Below, piece by piece: positions 61,670 to 64,000 of a stretch of 64,000 nucleotides of DNA (its first letter is position 1; each line of letters opens with the position of its first letter). The notes below the pieces were generated by a model. The model was not told the origin of the DNA. It worked only from the letters and a program-made list of their open reading frames with translations, and ran no database searches. Source of the stretch: Reclinomonas americana ATCC 50394 (lineage: Eukaryota; Jakobida; Jakobea; Jakobida); NCBI GenBank assembly GCA_048213135.1, contig PS015009.1, positions 434,001 to 498,000 on the forward strand. Reading direction: 5' to 3'. A program made the position numbers and the translations under genes.

Positions 61670-62416
61670 ATGAAACTGAACGATATTATATATGCGCTGG
61701 CAACAGATACGGTGACACTGGCCCTGTTTTTAGCCGTTGTTTTTTTCTTCCGGAAACAGGTGGTAAAACCCGCCATGCTGCTGCATTTTATTATAGCTTT
61801 TTATATCATCGAAACCTTATCATTCCTCGGCACATTGCTGCAGGTACAATTGTTTCCATCGCTCGAATACAGCTGGGTAAGCAAACTAGTAACGCTTATC
61901 TCCGTGCTGGTGGTTTACAGGATATGGTTTCCCGGCCTTTTCAGGCAATTCGGGTTTACAGCCCCCGGGAATAAGGAATACCTGAGGTGGGGTATTATCC
62001 TGGTGGCCGGATTGATCGCTTTCAAATTCACGACCAACTATCTCAGTTCCGACATCGAAAAAATAACAACAGAGAATATCATCTACCAGGCTACACTGCC
62101 CGGTATACAGGAGGAGGTCATATTCCGGGGACTTTACCTGGCCCTGCTGGTCAATGCTTTTTCTGAAAGCAGCCAATCATTTCTCCGCGGAACAGGTGTT
62201 TATGGTGTACTGCTCATCCTGCTGTTCGCCCTCGTACACGCTGTGGAGATCGGTAACGGGTTTAAGTTTCATTTTAATGTGGTACTGTTTTTCTCTTCCG
62301 CGCTGGCCGGTTGGGTGTATACCTGGTTACGACAACGCAGCGGATCACTGGTACCGCCAATCATCGGTCATAATCTTACGAACCTGTCCATCAGCATAGC
62401 CCAACTGCTCAAATGA
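61670..62416 (+). CDS. CPBP-family intramembrane glutamic protease
   Basis: A 248-aa integral membrane protein with about seven hydrophobic segments. The CPBP/CAAX protease motif EExxxR is EEVIFRGLYLALL near residue 148, and the second conserved His lies in FALVHAVEIGNG near 190. CPBP proteases occur in several RiPP clusters as leader peptidases or immunity proteins. The stop overlaps the LanB start by 4 nt (ATGA), so the two are translationally coupled. Confidence 0.85.
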   Translation: MKLNDIIYALATDTVTLALFLAVVFFFRKQVVKPAMLLHFIIAFYIIETLSFLGTLLQVQLFPSLEYSWVSKLVTLISVLVVYRIWFPGLFRQFGFTAPGNKEYLRWGIILVAGLIAFKFTTNYLSSDIEKITTENIIYQATLPGIQEEVIFRGLYLALLVNAFSESSQSFLRGTGVYGVLLILLFALVHAVEIGNGFKFHFNVVLFFSSALAGWVYTWLRQRSGSLVPPIIGHNLTNLSISIAQLLK

Positions 62417-64000
62417 AGGAGAACAGCACATATGAACATTTTGATTTCGCGGTGCTGAGAACCCCGTTGCTTCCGATGTATACGGCAGTGAACGGGAAAA
62501 AACGGTTGTTTATTTCCGATTCGGATGATTATGCTACCTTATTCAGTAAATTATCATCCCCTCACTTTGAAGAAGCATTGCTCATCTCTTCATCTGACCT
62601 GTACCAGGAATACCTGAAAATAAAATCCGAAGGCGTTAACGAGGAAAATAAAAGTGCTCTGCGTAAACTGATCTGTTATTTCCTCCGCATGTCGGCACGG
62701 GCCACCCCTTATGGTATATCTGCCGGTGTTTCGGCGCTGACCATTAGCGACCAGACCTCAATCCGGATCGGCAATATGGAGGAGCACCGGAAAAAAGCCA
62801 GCATCAACTTCGATTACATCACGGGCAAAATGAAAGGGTTGATGAAAGAGGAGGCTTTTGTAAAAAAGCAGACCTACTATGCCAACAATACCGTTTACGT
62901 CAACTTTAATGGCATACACTTTAACCGCATCAACCTCCCACCCTATACACAATCCGTAATCGGTTACTCACAGCTGATCATGGACCTCCTCGGTTTTGCA
63001 AAGCATGGCAAACATTTCGATGAGCTGGTCGGCTATATCACCACTGCCCTGCAGCAACCGGCCGACGCAGCAGCAGCTTTCATTATTAAACTGGTCTCGA
63101 TTGAACTGCTGACGCCGGATATTCTGCCTTCGCTTTTTTCAAAAGACATCAATGGCGCTTTCTGGGGCAAACTGAATAACGCCGCATCATTGAATGGATT
63201 GGGTAAAGTTGCCCTGCAAATGGAAACAATCAAACAGGAAAGTATCGGCAACAGCATCGGCACGTTCAAAGACATCACCGAATCTCTTTCACTTGAAGGC
63301 ATAAATAATTACCTGCATTTTACATCTGCCTATTGCCTGGAAGATAACCGGGTTGATGCCCGTGTCGCAAATGATATCAGCAACCTGCTTGTTTTTCTTT
63401 GTAAACTGCGCGGGCAGAAAGGCAATGCCTACCTCCGGCAGTTCACCCGGCAGTTTGAGGAACGCTATGGCGATAAACAGGTATTGCTCGCCGAAGCGCT
63501 TAATGAACGTACGGGTATCGGCTATCCTCCGAGGGCAACACCGTTCATTAAAAATGATATTACCCTTGCTTTAAAGAATATCGATTTCCTGCAATCTCCC
63601 GATGGTCACCAGTGGGACAACTTCATCATCTACCTGCTCAACCGGCGGCGTTCGGTTAACAGTAAGGAGATCATACTTACAGAAGAGGACCTCAGTCTTT
63701 ACAATTGCGGATTAGCGGAAGAGGACCTCAGCAGTTCCCTTTACTGTACGTTCGGACTTATTTCAGAAAAAGAAACAGGCACAAAGGATGGCGAATACCT
63801 CATTGACTTTATGTATGCCGGCGGACCTTCCTGTATCAATTCACTTAACCGGTTTTCGGGATTGGGTGAAGAACTGGGAAGGAATATCGCGGCCTGCGCA
63901 CAGTGGGAGAATGATTATTATAAAGACCAGGGCATTAATCTGGCGGAGATCAATTTCCTGCCCCGCAATGGCATTGCCGGTAATATACTGCAACGCGGCA
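62413..64000 (+). CDS. LanB-type lantibiotic dehydratase, N-terminal part (runs off the window)
   Basis: The first 529 codons of a lantibiotic dehydratase. These enzymes use glutamyl-tRNA to glutamylate Ser/Thr of a precursor peptide and then eliminate glutamate to give Dha/Dhb. The N-terminal domain is recognisable by FDFAVLRTPLLP at residues 10-21 and the hallmark RATPYGISAG at 96-105, equal to the RxTPFGLFAG motif of NisB-like proteins; RYGDKQVLLAEALNERTGIGYPP near 350-373 is another family segment. The frame is open to the last base. The C-terminal elimination domain would lie beyond the window, so it cannot be told whether it is a full-length or split enzyme. Confidence 0.9.
   Translation, partial: MKENSTYEHFDFAVLRTPLLPMYTAVNGKKRLFISDSDDYATLFSKLSSPHFEEALLISSSDLYQEYLKIKSEGVNEENKSALRKLICYFLRMSARATPYGISAGVSALTISDQTSIRIGNMEEHRKKASINFDYITGKMKGLMKEEAFVKKQTYYANNTVYVNFNGIHFNRINLPPYTQSVIGYSQLIMDLLGFAKHGKHFDELVGYITTALQQPADAAAAFIIKLVSIELLTPDILPSLFSKDINGAFWGKLNNAASLNGLGKVALQMETIKQESIGNSIGTFKDITESLSLEGINNYLHFTSAYCLEDNRVDARVANDISNLLVFLCKLRGQKGNAYLRQFTRQFEERYGDKQVLLAEALNERTGIGYPPRATPFIKNDITLALKNIDFLQSPDGHQWDNFIIYLLNRRRSVNSKEIILTEEDLSLYNCGLAEEDLSSSLYCTFGLISEKETGTKDGEYLIDFMYAGGPSCINSLNRFSGLGEELGRNIAACAQWENDYYKDQGINLAEINFLPRNGIAGNILQRG

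Noticed and set aside
62413-64000. Class II LanM or LanKC lanthipeptide synthetase
   Set aside because: The N-terminus shows the LanB hallmark RATPYGISAG and no kinase or LanM features.

Overview
The window reads as chromosome of a Bacteroidota, most likely a member of the Chitinophagaceae or a close relative (genus not resolvable). The signs are type IX secretion and gliding genes (porV, gldJ, a protein with a type B sorting domain), bacillithiol synthesis (bshA), a DUF4292 lipoprotein, many SKK/CKK-type lipoproteins, tandem GH29 fucosidases, and the TAnnTTTG promoter element of this phylum at several genes. Most of the window has moderate GC; one block (28.5-32 kb) is clearly AT-rich. These are judgements from reading, not from database searches.

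Layout. 0-16 kb: housekeeping and envelope genes: a lipoprotein with a repeated Cys/His motif, DNA glycosylase, EI24-type membrane protein, RsmI-like methyltransferase, M28 peptidase, bshA, an EnvC-like murein hydrolase activator, DUF4292 lipoprotein, dut, a type IX secreted PKD protein, ispF, porV, gldJ and murF. 16-28 kb: a giant cyclic beta-1,2-glucan synthase-like protein (about 2,890 aa), then a small accessory set (membrane protein, FAD oxidoreductase, PA2169-type four-helix bundle, two tiny proteins). 28.4-33.3 kb: an AT-rich likely defence locus with a 1,033-aa SIR2/P-loop NTPase/TPR/cold-shock fusion and an XRE regulator, a 22-bp tandem repeat array of about 18 units, and diverged dispersed repeats on both sides, next to a tRNA-Ser(GGA). 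33-47 kb: tatD, two paralogous lipoproteins, a polysaccharide deacetylase, gltX, a lipoprotein hydrolase, a B12-binding protein with an enoyl-CoA hydratase, a phosphatase/fucosidase/fucosidase operon, and fumC.

47-64 kb (runs off the end): the most interesting part, a co-directional operon-like biosynthetic cluster of more than 17 kb. It begins with a structured leader RNA and three near-identical 55-56-aa precursor peptides on exact 250-bp repeats. A 58-aa protein, a radical SAM/SPASM enzyme and a 320-aa helical protein of unknown function follow. Next comes a complete type II fatty acid/polyene-like set: ketoreductase, ketosynthase, ACP, LpxL-like acyltransferase, AMP-ligase, phosphopantetheinyl transferase, FabZ-like dehydratase and a Cys-less ketosynthase/chain-length-factor partner. 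The cluster ends with a TonB-dependent receptor, a periplasmic helical protein, an enoyl-reductase-like MDR enzyme, a CPBP protease and the first 529 codons of a LanB-type dehydratase. RiPP genes lie on both sides of the lipid genes with spacings of a few bases, so I read the cluster as one pathway that may make a lipidated or polyene-bearing, radical SAM-modified and dehydrated peptide. No LanC cyclase, exporter or immunity gene lies inside the window.

Regulation that can be seen: TAnnTTTG elements sit only 4-6 nt from the start codons of dut, murF, gltX and the XRE gene, which suggests leaderless transcripts. Hairpin terminators follow porV, gldJ, fumC, the two paralogous lipoproteins, the tRNA and others.
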